21,669 nucleotides of DNA from UBA5336 sp964625835 (GTDB lineage Bacteria; Pseudomonadota; Alphaproteobacteria; Caulobacterales; Hyphomonadaceae). Each line of letters opens with the position of its first letter. Position 1 is the first letter of the stretch. Made by a program: the position numbers and the translations under genes. Below the pieces are notes generated by a model. That model saw only the letters and a list, made by a program, of their open reading frames with translations, was not told where the DNA came from and did not search any database. Location: NCBI GenBank assembly GCA_964625835.1, contig CAZVES010000027.1, forward strand, positions 1 to 21,669. Reading direction: 5' to 3'. Below, one piece after another: positions 13,972 through 21,669 of the stretch.

Positions 13972-15021
13972 TCAGGGTGAACTGGTGAGCACCACGTCCA
14001 TGTCGGCAACAGAAATGTTGGGCTCCACGCCGGACACCATTTCCGCCAGGGTGATCGAGGCCGCTTCCGCCTGGTCGAGGTGCCAGGCCATGGCAGCGAG
14101 ATGGTTCGGAAGCACCGCGCCATCACCGTCCTGATTGGACACCAGAAGTGGATCCTGCTTTGCGATGCGCCGCCATGTCTCCTGGGTTTCACGCAACTGG
14201 GCGCGCAATGAAGCGCGCTGCATGAGTTCCGGATGAGCATGAATCGCAGCCTGCAGCATGCCTGAGGCGACATGGGCCCGTGCACGGGCGGTGTAGAAGG
14301 CGTGCACGTCGGAACGGCTCGCGGGCCAGCCGCCCCTGTGCCCCACACGCTCGCCAAGGTCGGCCGAAGATTGCCGGGCCCAGCCGGCAAACAGCCGTAG
14401 CGACTGGAAAAGGTCCTGGTCGGCATCAAGGTCATTCGTCAGGTTCGAATGGACCCGGCCATTGAAGCGCGCCAGGGCCTCAACGGCGGCAATGAGGCGG
14501 GGCTCCATGTCAGCATCGGACTTTGACCGCAAAAGGCGGCTTGCCGCAGCCAGGTCGGGATCGATTTCGCTTGAACGGGTCACCGTTCCCGCGGCCAGCT
14601 GGATGTAATCAGCCAGCGCGTTGGACAGGCCCTCCTGCCATGCGGGCTGTGCGGTGAGCTGGCGCGCAGGAGCAAACGGGTGCTTGTCGACCGTCCATCC
14701 GGGCCCTTCCACTTCGCGCGCAACGAGTGTGATCGCGACACCCATGGACGGCGAGGCCCATGTCTCCGCATTCACCGCTTCGAGCGGCGCGTCATTGATG
14801 TCATGGGCCGACCACATCATGGCGGGATAGGTAACGATCGCCGCCACCAGTGCGCTCGCCTTCAGCGTGGTTTTCATTATTCGCCAGGCGCGCAAACTCC
14901 TGACCATGTAAGGGCTGGGCTGGGCGCCAGTCAGGTCGATATCCTTGTTGTCGCCCAATACCGTGACCACCGGGCCTTCCCTGCGGTAGTCGTCAGGTGT
15001 CTCCACGGGAACTGGCCACAT
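13972..15021 (-). CDS. DUF2333 family membrane-anchored protein
   Basis: The 349-residue protein has a cytoplasmic N-terminus of about 50 residues, one membrane segment (about 52-72) and a large, mostly helical domain. The domain matches DUF2333 as I recall it: the GWTVDKHPF..QPAWQEGLSNALADY region, a TRSSEIDPDL segment, FYTARARAHVASGMLQA and a closing VLPNHLAAMAWHLDQAEAASI. Family function is unknown, and the large domain probably faces the periplasm. The start at 15021 follows an AT-rich stretch. It lies between the PCuAC lipoprotein gene (103-nt gap) and nfuA. Confidence 0.82.
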   Translation of the reverse strand: MWPVPVETPDDYRREGPVVTVLGDNKDIDLTGAQPSPYMVRSLRAWRIMKTTLKASALVAAIVTYPAMMWSAHDINDAPLEAVNAETWASPSMGVAITLVAREVEGPGWTVDKHPFAPARQLTAQPAWQEGLSNALADYIQLAAGTVTRSSEIDPDLAAASRLLRSKSDADMEPRLIAAVEALARFNGRVHSNLTNDLDADQDLFQSLRLFAGWARQSSADLGERVGHRGGWPASRSDVHAFYTARARAHVASGMLQAAIHAHPELMQRASLRAQLRETQETWRRIAKQDPLLVSNQDGDGAVLPNHLAAMAWHLDQAEAASITLAEMVSGVEPNISVADMDVVLTSSP

Positions 15022-15096
15022 ATCGTTAACCCTGATTTACACTGAGTTAATATAGTGCAGTGTCCCCGCCGGGCGCGCAACCCGGCAGGCATGAAA

Positions 15097-15118
15097 AGAC
15101 TGAAATATTCTACAGTCT
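15097..15118 (-). terminator. Weak hairpin after the PCuAC gene
   Basis: On the minus strand AGACTG and CAGTCT can pair around a 10-nt loop and are followed at once by TTTT; the hairpin starts 7 nt after the PCuAC stop codon. The stem is only 6 bp, so termination would be partial at best. A second GC-rich hairpin, GCCGGG/CCCGGC at 15068-15086, follows but has no T-run. Confidence 0.3.
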
Positions 15119-15124
15119 GGCCAA

Positions 15125-15604
15125 CTATTCGCCCAGCGAGCGCGCAATCGCCTGGGCTGCTACCTTGAACCGGTTTCCATCTGTGCGCTCGAAGACAAGC
15201 TCCAGCGCGTATTCACGCCCAGGCTCCAGCGAATCAACGCCGAAAAACATCAGGTGGTCTGCGCCACGTCGCAGTGACAGGGGAGCATCCGGCGCCACAT
15301 CGAAGGCCCCCACCTGACGCATCCGCATGCGACCTTCGGCCATGGACACCGTGTGCAATTCGACCGTATCGGCGAAACCGGCTTCGACCGCCACGAGACG
15401 CGCATCTCCGCCCATCACAGATATCTCAGCCCCGCCCATGGTGATGTCGCGGCCCTGCAGCGGCACCATCACGAAAGCCTCGTCAATGGAGACTTCGATC
15501 GCCGCCGGGCTTACTGTTTCTGAGCCTGCAGCCCGTTCGGTCTCGCGATCCACGCCGCAACCTGCCAGCAGGGTGATCGAGAGTGCAGTCAGAACTGTGC
15601 GCAT
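15125..15604 (-). CDS. PCu(A)C-type periplasmic copper chaperone lipoprotein
   Basis: The 159-residue protein has a lipoprotein signal ending L-A-G-C (Cys16) and a copper-chaperone domain with the family's Cu(I)-binding arrangement: H84 and M88 in VELHTVSM, M93/M95 in GRMRMR, and H117-L-M119 in ADHLMFFGV. Such proteins deliver copper to cytochrome c oxidase CuA or related sites in the periplasm. The ATG at 15604 was chosen because it starts the signal peptide directly; a frame reaching 15736 overlaps trpS and adds a non-homologous extension. It begins 28 nt after trpS and is probably cotranscribed. No oxidase genes are in the window. Confidence 0.9.
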   Translation of the reverse strand: MRTVLTALSITLLAGCGVDRETERAAGSETVSPAAIEVSIDEAFVMVPLQGRDITMGGAEISVMGGDARLVAVEAGFADTVELHTVSMAEGRMRMRQVGAFDVAPDAPLSLRRGADHLMFFGVDSLEPGREYALELVFERTDGNRFKVAAQAIARSLGE

Positions 15605-15632
15605 GATGACTCGCTGTCTGTCAGGAAGGGTT

Positions 15633-16670
15633 TCAACCAGCCGGTTTCCAAAAGCCAATAACCTCGCGAACCTCTCCCATGACAGGGTTTGAAATGTCGC
15701 GGGCCGCCTGCGCGCCTTCGGCCAGGTGTCGGTCAATCTCCGCCGGGTCCTCCAGCAGGCGGCGCATTTCAGCGGTCACGGGTGCGAGTTTTTCGCAGGC
15801 AAGCTCTGCAAGGGCCGGCTTGAACTTGCCAAAGCCATGGCCGCCAAACTCGGCCAGCACCGCCTCGATACTCTCGCCCGACAGCGCCGAATAGATGCCG
15901 ACGAGGTTTTCCACTTCGGGCCGGCCATTGAAGCCGTCCTTGTCCTCAGGCATGTCGCCGAGGGTGTCGGTCTTGGCCCTCTTGATCTTCTTGGAAATCG
16001 TGTCGGTGTCGTCGATCAAATTGATCCGCGAGGTCTCGGCCGGGTCGGACTTTGACATCTTCTTCGTCCCGTCCTTTAGGCTCATGATCTTCGCGCCCGG
16101 CCCCTCGATCAGGGCTTCCGGCAGGGGGAAGAAACCGGGCACATCGTATTCCCGGTTGAAACGGTCTGCGATGTCACGGGTCAGCTCAAGGTGCTGCTTC
16201 TGGTCCTCGCCCACGGGCACATGGGTCGCCTTGTAGGCCAGGATGTCGGCCGCCTGCAGGACGGGATAGTCAAACAGGCCCACGCTGGCGCGCTCGGCAT
16301 CCTTGCCGGCCTTGTCCTTGAACTGGGTCATCCGCTCCAGCCAACCCATGCGGGCCACACAGTTGAAGTACCACGCCAGCTCGACATGGGCCGGCACGGC
16401 AGACTGGGCATAGACGATGGCCTTGGCCGGGTCGACGCCCGAGGCATAGAAGGCCGCTGCGATTTCGCGGGTCTTGCCCGCCAGCGCCTTCGGGTCCTGG
16501 GGCACGGTGATCGCATGCAAGTCCACGATGCAGAAGATGCAGTCATGGGTCTCCTGCAGGGCGACGAATTTCACCAGCGCGCCGAGATAGTTGCCAAGGT
16601 GGAGGTCGCCTGTGGGCTGGACGCCAGAAAAGACACGCTCCGGGCCCGAATATGAGACAGTTTCGGTCAT
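15633..16670 (-). CDS. trpS: Tryptophanyl-tRNA synthetase
   Basis: A class I aminoacyl-tRNA synthetase that charges tRNA(Trp). The 345-residue length is typical. The HIGH-like motif is HLGN (24-27) after SGVQPTGDL, the KMSKS loop is at 204-208 (GTKKMSKSD), and the tryptophan-site region includes FDYPVLQAADILAY and VPVGEDQKQHLELTRDIA. It starts 11 nt after the murJ stop, consistent with a shared transcript. Confidence 0.97.
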   Translation of the reverse strand: MTETVSYSGPERVFSGVQPTGDLHLGNYLGALVKFVALQETHDCIFCIVDLHAITVPQDPKALAGKTREIAAAFYASGVDPAKAIVYAQSAVPAHVELAWYFNCVARMGWLERMTQFKDKAGKDAERASVGLFDYPVLQAADILAYKATHVPVGEDQKQHLELTRDIADRFNREYDVPGFFPLPEALIEGPGAKIMSLKDGTKKMSKSDPAETSRINLIDDTDTISKKIKRAKTDTLGDMPEDKDGFNGRPEVENLVGIYSALSGESIEAVLAEFGGHGFGKFKPALAELACEKLAPVTAEMRRLLEDPAEIDRHLAEGAQAARDISNPVMGEVREVIGFWKPAG

Positions 16671-16681
16671 GGCGCTGGGGC

Positions 16682-18250
16682 TTACTCCACAGCGCGCCGG
16701 CCTGCCAGTGCTTTTAGGTCGCTGATGCGCAAGGCGCCGAACACGATCGCGGAAATGCCATAGGCCAAGCCACCTGTCCCGATCAGCGCCAACACGTCGA
16801 ACACGGCCCCGCCCGGAACAAGTGCGCGCATCCGGTCCTCGTTCATCAGCAGCCAGAAAAGGCCCGCCCCCATGGCAGCGCTGGCGAGGAGACAGCTCAC
16901 AAGGCGCGAGAGCAGCCGCCTGCCGGGACGGTACCAGCCCCGTTCACGAAGGGTGGCAAACAGCATGGCCGCATTCACCCAGGCCGCCGCACTGGTCGCG
17001 ATGGCAAGGCCCGGAAAGCCCGGCGCACCGGTCGAGCGCAGCCAGAAGAACAGCCCCGCCCCGAAGACGGTGTTGATCAGCACCGACAGGAGGGCATAGC
17101 GCATCGGCGTCTTCGTGTCCTCGCGCGCAAAGAAGCCCGGCGCCAGCACCTTGATCAGGACAAAGGCCGGCACGCCCCAGGCGAAATGGACCAGTGCGCT
17201 GGCCGACAGCCTCGCATCCTCAGCCGTGAAGGCGCCGCGCCCGAACAGCCCGTCGATCAGCGCGGTCGGCACGATGGCGAGCGCGACGGCGGCCGGCAGG
17301 GTGAGCGCCATGGAAAGGCCGATACCGTCATCCATCATCGCGCTCGCACCCGGCCCGTCCTCGGCCCGCGCAGCTCTGGCGAGGCGCGGCAATATGGCGA
17401 CGCCCACCGCCACGCCGACCAGGCCGAGGGGAAGCTGGTAGAGCCGGTCTGCGTATTGGAGATACGACCGCGCACCGACCTCCAGGCCCGCGAGGACCTG
17501 GCTGATCAACACATTGATCTGCATGCCTGACGCTGCAACAGCGCCCGGAATGGCGAGGCCCATGACCCGTTTCACATTCGGGGTCACGCGCGGCAGGCCG
17601 ATGATGGACAACCTGACTTTCTGGCGGCTCACGCCCCACCATAGCAGCCCAGCCTGCAACAGGCCCGCCACGGTGACAGCGATGGCGGCGTAGAACGCGG
17701 TCTGGCGCGAATCTCCTGCCGAGAGGGCCGCCGCGATGATGCAGACATTCAGCAGCGTCGGTGCCGCCGCAGACAGGGCAAACCGCCCGGCCGAGTTGAG
17801 TACGCCTGCAAAAAGCGCCGTCAGCGCCATGAAGGCCAGGTAGGGCATCGTGATCTGGGTCAGCAGGACGGCGAGTTGCAGGATGTCGGGCTGGTCGTGA
17901 TAGGCCCCCATCAGCCCGCGGACAATCCAGGGCATGGCCAGTTGCGCCGCGATCACGATCCCCGCCGTGAAGGCGAAGAGCACACGCATGGCCTCCTGGG
18001 CGAGCAGCTGCGCCGCCGCCTCGCCTTCGGCTTCCAATGTACGTGCATAGGAGGGCACAAAGGCCTGGGCGAAGGCCCCTTCGGCAAAGAATCGCCGGAA
18101 CAGGTTCGGAAACATCAGGGCGGCAAAGAAGGCATCGCCCACCGGTCCGGCGCCGATCTTTGCAGCGATGATGGCCTCCCGCACAAGCCCCAGGATCCGG
18201 GACACGAGGGTCAGCGAAGCCTGGACCAGTGTGTTGCGCACGAGGCTCAT
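16682..18250 (-). CDS. murJ: Lipid II flippase MurJ
   Basis: An inner-membrane MOP-superfamily transporter that flips the peptidoglycan precursor lipid II. The 522-residue protein is hydrophobic throughout, with about 14 membrane segments, and starts with the family hallmark SLTLVSRILGLVREAIIAAKIGAGPVGDAF. Other typical features are the LFRRFFAEGAFAQAFVPSY block, IPGAVAASGMQIN, and ARSYLQYADRLYQLPLGLVGVAVGVAILPRLAR. It lies 26 nt after glnD and 11 nt before trpS, an order I recall as common in alphaproteobacteria. Confidence 0.96.
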   Translation of the reverse strand: MSLVRNTLVQASLTLVSRILGLVREAIIAAKIGAGPVGDAFFAALMFPNLFRRFFAEGAFAQAFVPSYARTLEAEGEAAAQLLAQEAMRVLFAFTAGIVIAAQLAMPWIVRGLMGAYHDQPDILQLAVLLTQITMPYLAFMALTALFAGVLNSAGRFALSAAAPTLLNVCIIAAALSAGDSRQTAFYAAIAVTVAGLLQAGLLWWGVSRQKVRLSIIGLPRVTPNVKRVMGLAIPGAVAASGMQINVLISQVLAGLEVGARSYLQYADRLYQLPLGLVGVAVGVAILPRLARAARAEDGPGASAMMDDGIGLSMALTLPAAVALAIVPTALIDGLFGRGAFTAEDARLSASALVHFAWGVPAFVLIKVLAPGFFAREDTKTPMRYALLSVLINTVFGAGLFFWLRSTGAPGFPGLAIATSAAAWVNAAMLFATLRERGWYRPGRRLLSRLVSCLLASAAMGAGLFWLLMNEDRMRALVPGGAVFDVLALIGTGGLAYGISAIVFGALRISDLKALAGRRAVE

Positions 18251-18276
18251 GGGCGATCTGATCCCGGTGTGTCGGC

Positions 18277-21117
18277 CTAGAAACTGTCAGCGGCGCTGGC
18301 GCGCTTCAGCTCATGGGCCGGGGTGGACGGCAGGTCCGGTTCATCGCGTCCGAGTACGGCAAGCAGTTTGCGTTTCAGGGACTTTTTCCGGGCGGGAGAC
18401 AAGTCCTTCCCACCGGTTTGGGTCTGGACATAGAAGGCGTCAAAAACCCGCTCGCCATAGCTCCCCACATGGGCAGAGCGGATCGACAGGTCGTCGGCGG
18501 CCAGCGTTTCGGCGACATCCAGCAAGAGTCCCGGCCGGTCGCGCGCCGTCACGTCGACCACCGTGGCCTCCGAGGACAAGTCATCGTGCAGCTGCACGAC
18601 GGGTTCGACAATGAAGGCCGCTTCGCGCGCTTCGCGGCGCGTTCGTATTTCACGCTTGGGCAGTTCGCCGGCCAGCGCGGCCTCAACATCGGCCATCAGC
18701 GCATTAAGGCGGCGTTCGTCGCCTTCCGCAAAGGCCTCGCCCTGCTCGGTCTGCAGGACAAAGGTATCGATCACATGGCCTTCAGGGCCCGTGGACACTT
18801 GTGAGGAGACAATGTTGGCGCCGCGCCCGACCATGGCGCGAACCACGTCTGCGAAAAGTCCAATACGGTCTTCGCCCGTGACCAGGACGTCGAGGCCGCC
18901 GCGCCCGGCACGCTGGCGCAGATGAACGCGTTCGCCTGTCTCCAGACAGGATGCATGCCAGGCCAGGTCCATCACATCGAAATTCGTCCAGTAAGCCGCA
19001 TCCATCTGGGTCTGGACAACCGGCAACGCCCCGAGCCTCCCTTCCAGTTCCTTACGCCGACTTTCGGCGCGCTGGTCCAGCGCCGCCTGGACCGAGCGTT
19101 CATCGGTGCGCCCACCCCGGAGGGCCGCTGCGGTGTTGTGGAACAGGTCTGCCAGCAATTGCCCCTTCCAGGCATTCCATACGCCAGGCCCGACCGCCTT
19201 GATGTCCGCGACTGTCAGGATGTAGAGCAGGCGCAGCCTTTCAAGGTCGCCCACAAGGTCTGCAAACTTCGAGATGGTCCGCGGATCGGACAGATCCCTT
19301 TTCTGGGCCGTTTCACTCATCTCCAGATGATTTCCGACCAGCCAGGAGACGAGATTAGCCTCAGCCGATGGCAAGCCGAGCCGCTTGGCCGCTCGCCGTG
19401 ATGTCTTAGCACCTTCAACCTGCTGGTCGCCCTGCCCTTTGCCCGTATCGTGCAGCAGCATGGCGAGGTAGAGCGCGCGCCTGTGGGTGACCCTCGGAAA
19501 CACTTGCGAAACCAATGGCGGATCGTCCACGCGGCCGTGTTCCAGTTCCGCGATGGCCTGCACGGCCCTCAGCGTGTGCTCATCCACCGTGTAGTGATGG
19601 TACATGTTGAACTGGGTCTGGGCGACGATCTCCCCGAATTCCGGAATGAACTTGCCCAGCACGCCCGCCTCATTCATGCGCTTCAGGGTCTGGGCAGGCT
19701 GGTCGCCCGCCAGGAGCGCGTCCATTATGGCCGCCTGGCCCGCATCGGACTTGCGAACCGGCGATGTTATGGTGCCGAGATTGTGACTGGCCGCCCAGAG
19801 CGCATCGGGATGGACGTCCAGGCCCAGCCGCTCAGCCTCGGTGAAGAGCCTGGCCATGGCCACCGGGTCGGACACGAACACCCCTTCATCGGCGACCGAC
19901 AATCGCCCGGCATCGACGACGAAAGGCGTGCCATCGACGGGCTGCACCCCCGGTTTCGGGAGGAACCGGCGCAGGCCTGCAGGCTCTTTTTTCTGCTCCG
20001 CCTCAAGCTTTGCCGAAAGAATGCGTGTCAGGGCGCCGACATCCTTGGCGACGAGGAAATAGCGCTTCATGAAGCGCTCTACCGCGCGCTGGTCGCCGCG
20101 ATCACGGTATCCCATGCGTTCAGCGATCTCTGGCTGCAGGTCGAAGCTGAGGCGCTCTTCGGCCCGGCCGGTCAGGTAGTGGAGATGGCAGCGCACGGTC
20201 CAGAAGAACTCCGCGGCCCGGATGTAGCGGCGATAGTCCTGCTTGGTGAAGGGTGACGCCGCCATCACTTCCTCAAGCGAGGTGCCACCATGCATGTGTT
20301 TGAGGATCCAGAACAGGGTCTGCAGGTCACGCAAGCCCCCTTTGCTCTCCTTGATATTGGGCTCGACCACATAGCGCGTGTCGCCCTGGCGGGCGTGGCG
20401 GGTGTCGCGTTCAGCCAGCTTGTCTGCGATGAACTCTGCATCGCGCCCGCGAACGCACTTTTCGTTGAAAACCTCGCGCGCCTCGGCAAACAATTCTGCG
20501 TCGCCGCAGATGAACCGCATGTCGAGCAGGGAAGTCTTGATCGTGACGTCTGTGTTGGCCAGGCGCAGGCACTCATCAGGGGTGCGGAAGGCGTGTCCCA
20601 CCTTCAACCCCATGTCCCACAGCGCATAGAGCATGAATTCAGCCACCGCCTCGGCATGGGGGCTGGTCTTCCAAGCATGCAGTGTGAGCAGGTCAATGTC
20701 CGAACTGGGCGCGAGAACACTGCGTCCATAACCGCCAGTGGCAGAAATCGCGATGCGCTCTCCCAGTGTCGGGTTCGACACGGGATGGACGTGTGTGGTG
20801 GTGTAGTCGTAGAGCGCTGAAATCACCTCGTCCTGGACGGCCGACAGCAGGCGGGCCGTATCCAGACCGTTGGCACCCTGCTGCAGTCTTTCCTGGGCAA
20901 TCATGCGTCCACGGAACATCGCCTGGTGCAGGATATCTATCGCCCGGGCGCGCGAGGCCGCCACATCGCCCATATTGTCCAGGAAAGACGCCGTGAGCTT
21001 CACCCGGAGCGCGCGTCCGTCGATGATATTTGCAATCCGCCATGGGCCGGGCCTTGCGCCCCTGACAGGCTTTCGCAGAAGCGTGGGGTCTTCGGATTTC
21101 GAGGCAGCATCAGACAT
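18277..21117 (-). CDS. glnD: Bifunctional PII uridylyltransferase / uridylyl-removing enzyme
   Basis: GlnD senses glutamine and uridylylates or deuridylylates PII proteins, controlling nitrogen metabolism. The 946-residue protein shows all expected domains. The nucleotidyltransferase has GGYGR (128-132) and SSDIDL (138-143). A GlnD-type linker follows with VEPNIKESKGGLRDLQTLFWI. The HD hydrolase domain has HHYTVDEHTL (507-516) and LLHDTGKGQGD with His556-Asp557. Two C-terminal ACT domains lie at about 743-810 and 850-920 (TARDRPGLLLDVAETL). The start at 21117 has no clear ribosome site. It is divergent from the SulP-remnant reading frame on the right. Confidence 0.97.
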   Translation of the reverse strand: MSDAASKSEDPTLLRKPVRGARPGPWRIANIIDGRALRVKLTASFLDNMGDVAASRARAIDILHQAMFRGRMIAQERLQQGANGLDTARLLSAVQDEVISALYDYTTTHVHPVSNPTLGERIAISATGGYGRSVLAPSSDIDLLTLHAWKTSPHAEAVAEFMLYALWDMGLKVGHAFRTPDECLRLANTDVTIKTSLLDMRFICGDAELFAEAREVFNEKCVRGRDAEFIADKLAERDTRHARQGDTRYVVEPNIKESKGGLRDLQTLFWILKHMHGGTSLEEVMAASPFTKQDYRRYIRAAEFFWTVRCHLHYLTGRAEERLSFDLQPEIAERMGYRDRGDQRAVERFMKRYFLVAKDVGALTRILSAKLEAEQKKEPAGLRRFLPKPGVQPVDGTPFVVDAGRLSVADEGVFVSDPVAMARLFTEAERLGLDVHPDALWAASHNLGTITSPVRKSDAGQAAIMDALLAGDQPAQTLKRMNEAGVLGKFIPEFGEIVAQTQFNMYHHYTVDEHTLRAVQAIAELEHGRVDDPPLVSQVFPRVTHRRALYLAMLLHDTGKGQGDQQVEGAKTSRRAAKRLGLPSAEANLVSWLVGNHLEMSETAQKRDLSDPRTISKFADLVGDLERLRLLYILTVADIKAVGPGVWNAWKGQLLADLFHNTAAALRGGRTDERSVQAALDQRAESRRKELEGRLGALPVVQTQMDAAYWTNFDVMDLAWHASCLETGERVHLRQRAGRGGLDVLVTGEDRIGLFADVVRAMVGRGANIVSSQVSTGPEGHVIDTFVLQTEQGEAFAEGDERRLNALMADVEAALAGELPKREIRTRREAREAAFIVEPVVQLHDDLSSEATVVDVTARDRPGLLLDVAETLAADDLSIRSAHVGSYGERVFDAFYVQTQTGGKDLSPARKKSLKRKLLAVLGRDEPDLPSTPAHELKRASAADSF

Positions 21118-21213
21118 GGGCTTGGGAGTAATTCAATCCGCCCCAAAAAGAAACGGATCAAGCGTTCCGAATGCAGCCATGCACGTTGGGCGTTTCGCAA
21201 TGCACAAGGAACC

Positions 21214-21507
21214 GTGGTCCGCCGAGCCAAACCAAACCCCTCCACGCCGGATGAAGACCCCGGCACCCTCATCGTCGACTTCGCCCGCTCGTGTGTTGTC
21301 GATCAGTCAGCCCTGCAGGCCGTCAAGGACCTTGCGGCAAAGTATGACGCCCTCGGCAAGACGCTACAACTGCGCCACCTGACGCGCGACTGCCATGCCC
21401 TGTTCTTGGAGGCCGGTCCGCTGATGATCGATAGCGACGATGACCCGGACGACGCCATCACGGCGGACGATTCGGTTCGTCCCCGTCAGTTTGGCGGGGC
21501 GCACTGA
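21214..21507 (+). pseudogene. C-terminal STAS fragment of a SulP-type anion transporter
   Basis: The frame holds DPGTLIVDFARSCVVDQSAL, then AVKDLAAKYDALGKTLQLRHLTRDCHALFLEAG and DSDDDP. This is the usual end of the STAS domain that closes SulP sulfate/bicarbonate permeases. The transmembrane domain, which should precede it by about 400 residues, is absent: the divergent glnD gene starts about 130 nt upstream of the first homologous residues. The GTG at 21214, after AAGGA, would permit a 97-residue product, so a free-standing STAS protein cannot be excluded. Truncation by deletion is the simpler reading. Similarity is clear from about 21250 onward only. Confidence 0.6.
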
Positions 21508-21512
21508 CAGCT

Positions 21513-21668
21513 TTACAGGTCGCGAAACGCCACGCGCTGGCCGGTGCGCGATTCCCCGGCTTCGACGAGGTCACATAATCGGCTGGCGACACTCTCGGGG
21601 GTGGGTAGCGTCTTGGGGTCTTCGCCCGGCATGGCATCAAAGCGCATCTGTGTGCGGGTGGCCCCGGG
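21513..21668 (-). CDS. Short-chain dehydrogenase/reductase, C-terminus only (cut by window edge)
   Basis: From the window edge a frame reads 51 residues, PGATRTQMRFDAMPGEDP followed by a PESV helix, to a TAA at 21513. The P-G-x-x-x-T-x-M segment is the part that follows the active site in the SDR family, and the P-G-E-D-P and T-P-E blocks resemble YciK-like dehydrogenases. The Rossmann fold and catalytic Tyr/Lys lie beyond the window. It is convergent with the SulP fragment, with 5 nt between stop codons. Confidence 0.75.
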   Translation of the reverse strand, partial: PGATRTQMRFDAMPGEDPKTLPTPESVASRLCDLVEAGESRTGQRVAFRDL

Positions 21669-21669
21669 G

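Noticed and set aside
15039..15063. Inverted repeat ACACTG...CAGTGT upstream of the DUF2333 gene
   Set aside because: Six-base arms with a 13-nt centre are weak, and no -35 element could be placed with the TATATT inside it; not strong enough to call as an operator.
15605..15736. Longer N-terminus of the PCuAC protein
   Set aside because: It would overlap the trpS 3' end and place an Arg-rich stretch before a perfectly good lipoprotein signal peptide starting at 15604.
19450..20256. Plus-strand open frame of 268 residues opposite glnD
   Set aside because: Shadow of glnD. The composition is typical of antisense frames and there is no ribosome site or domain.

Overview
The window reads as a chromosomal, mostly housekeeping segment of a high-GC alphaproteobacterium. 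The best guess is a Hyphomonadaceae/Caulobacterales-type organism. The reasons are the GC-rich third codon positions, a Fur/Mur regulator without the usual cysteine zinc site, and the gene order glnD-murJ-trpS-...-nfuA-tsaB-rimI-fur, which I recall as typical of alphaproteobacteria. There are no rRNA or tRNA genes, insertion sequences, CRISPR arrays or prophage genes that I can see.

Left part (1-6315), mainly minus strand: the three subunits of the GatCAB amidotransferase are present but scattered. Transcription runs gatC, a DCC-type thiol oxidoreductase, gatA and a two-helix membrane protein, then further left a membrane-anchored thioredoxin-like protein, gatB and a small lipoprotein. Two plus-strand genes are interleaved: a DUF6491-like lipoprotein and a two-helix membrane protein. 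The left edge holds a very long GC-rich inverted repeat beside an unusually AT-rich lipoprotein gene.

Middle (6391-10871), mainly plus strand: ruvX, then on the opposite strand a low-molecular-weight phosphatase-like gene, then pyrB, a dihydroorotase-like gene, a nitroreductase and a DUF1287 protein. The dihydroorotase-like protein lacks every recognisable metal-binding and catalytic motif. It is best read as a PyrC'/PyrX-type non-catalytic partner of aspartate transcarbamoylase.

Right part (11047-21117), all minus strand and probably one or more long transcripts: glnD (PII uridylyltransferase), murJ (lipid II flippase), trpS, a PCuAC-type copper chaperone lipoprotein, a DUF2333 protein, nfuA (Fe-S carrier), a RutE-like nitroreductase, tsaB and rimI (overlapping by 4 nt), and fur. 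Right of glnD are the C-terminal STAS piece of a SulP-type transporter, apparently a remnant, and the C-terminus of a short-chain dehydrogenase cut by the window edge.

I do not see a convincing new multi-gene system. The observations most worth following up are the metal-site-less PyrC homologue, the low-GC lipoprotein next to the long inverted repeat, the SulP remnant, and a short coding-like stretch after fur.
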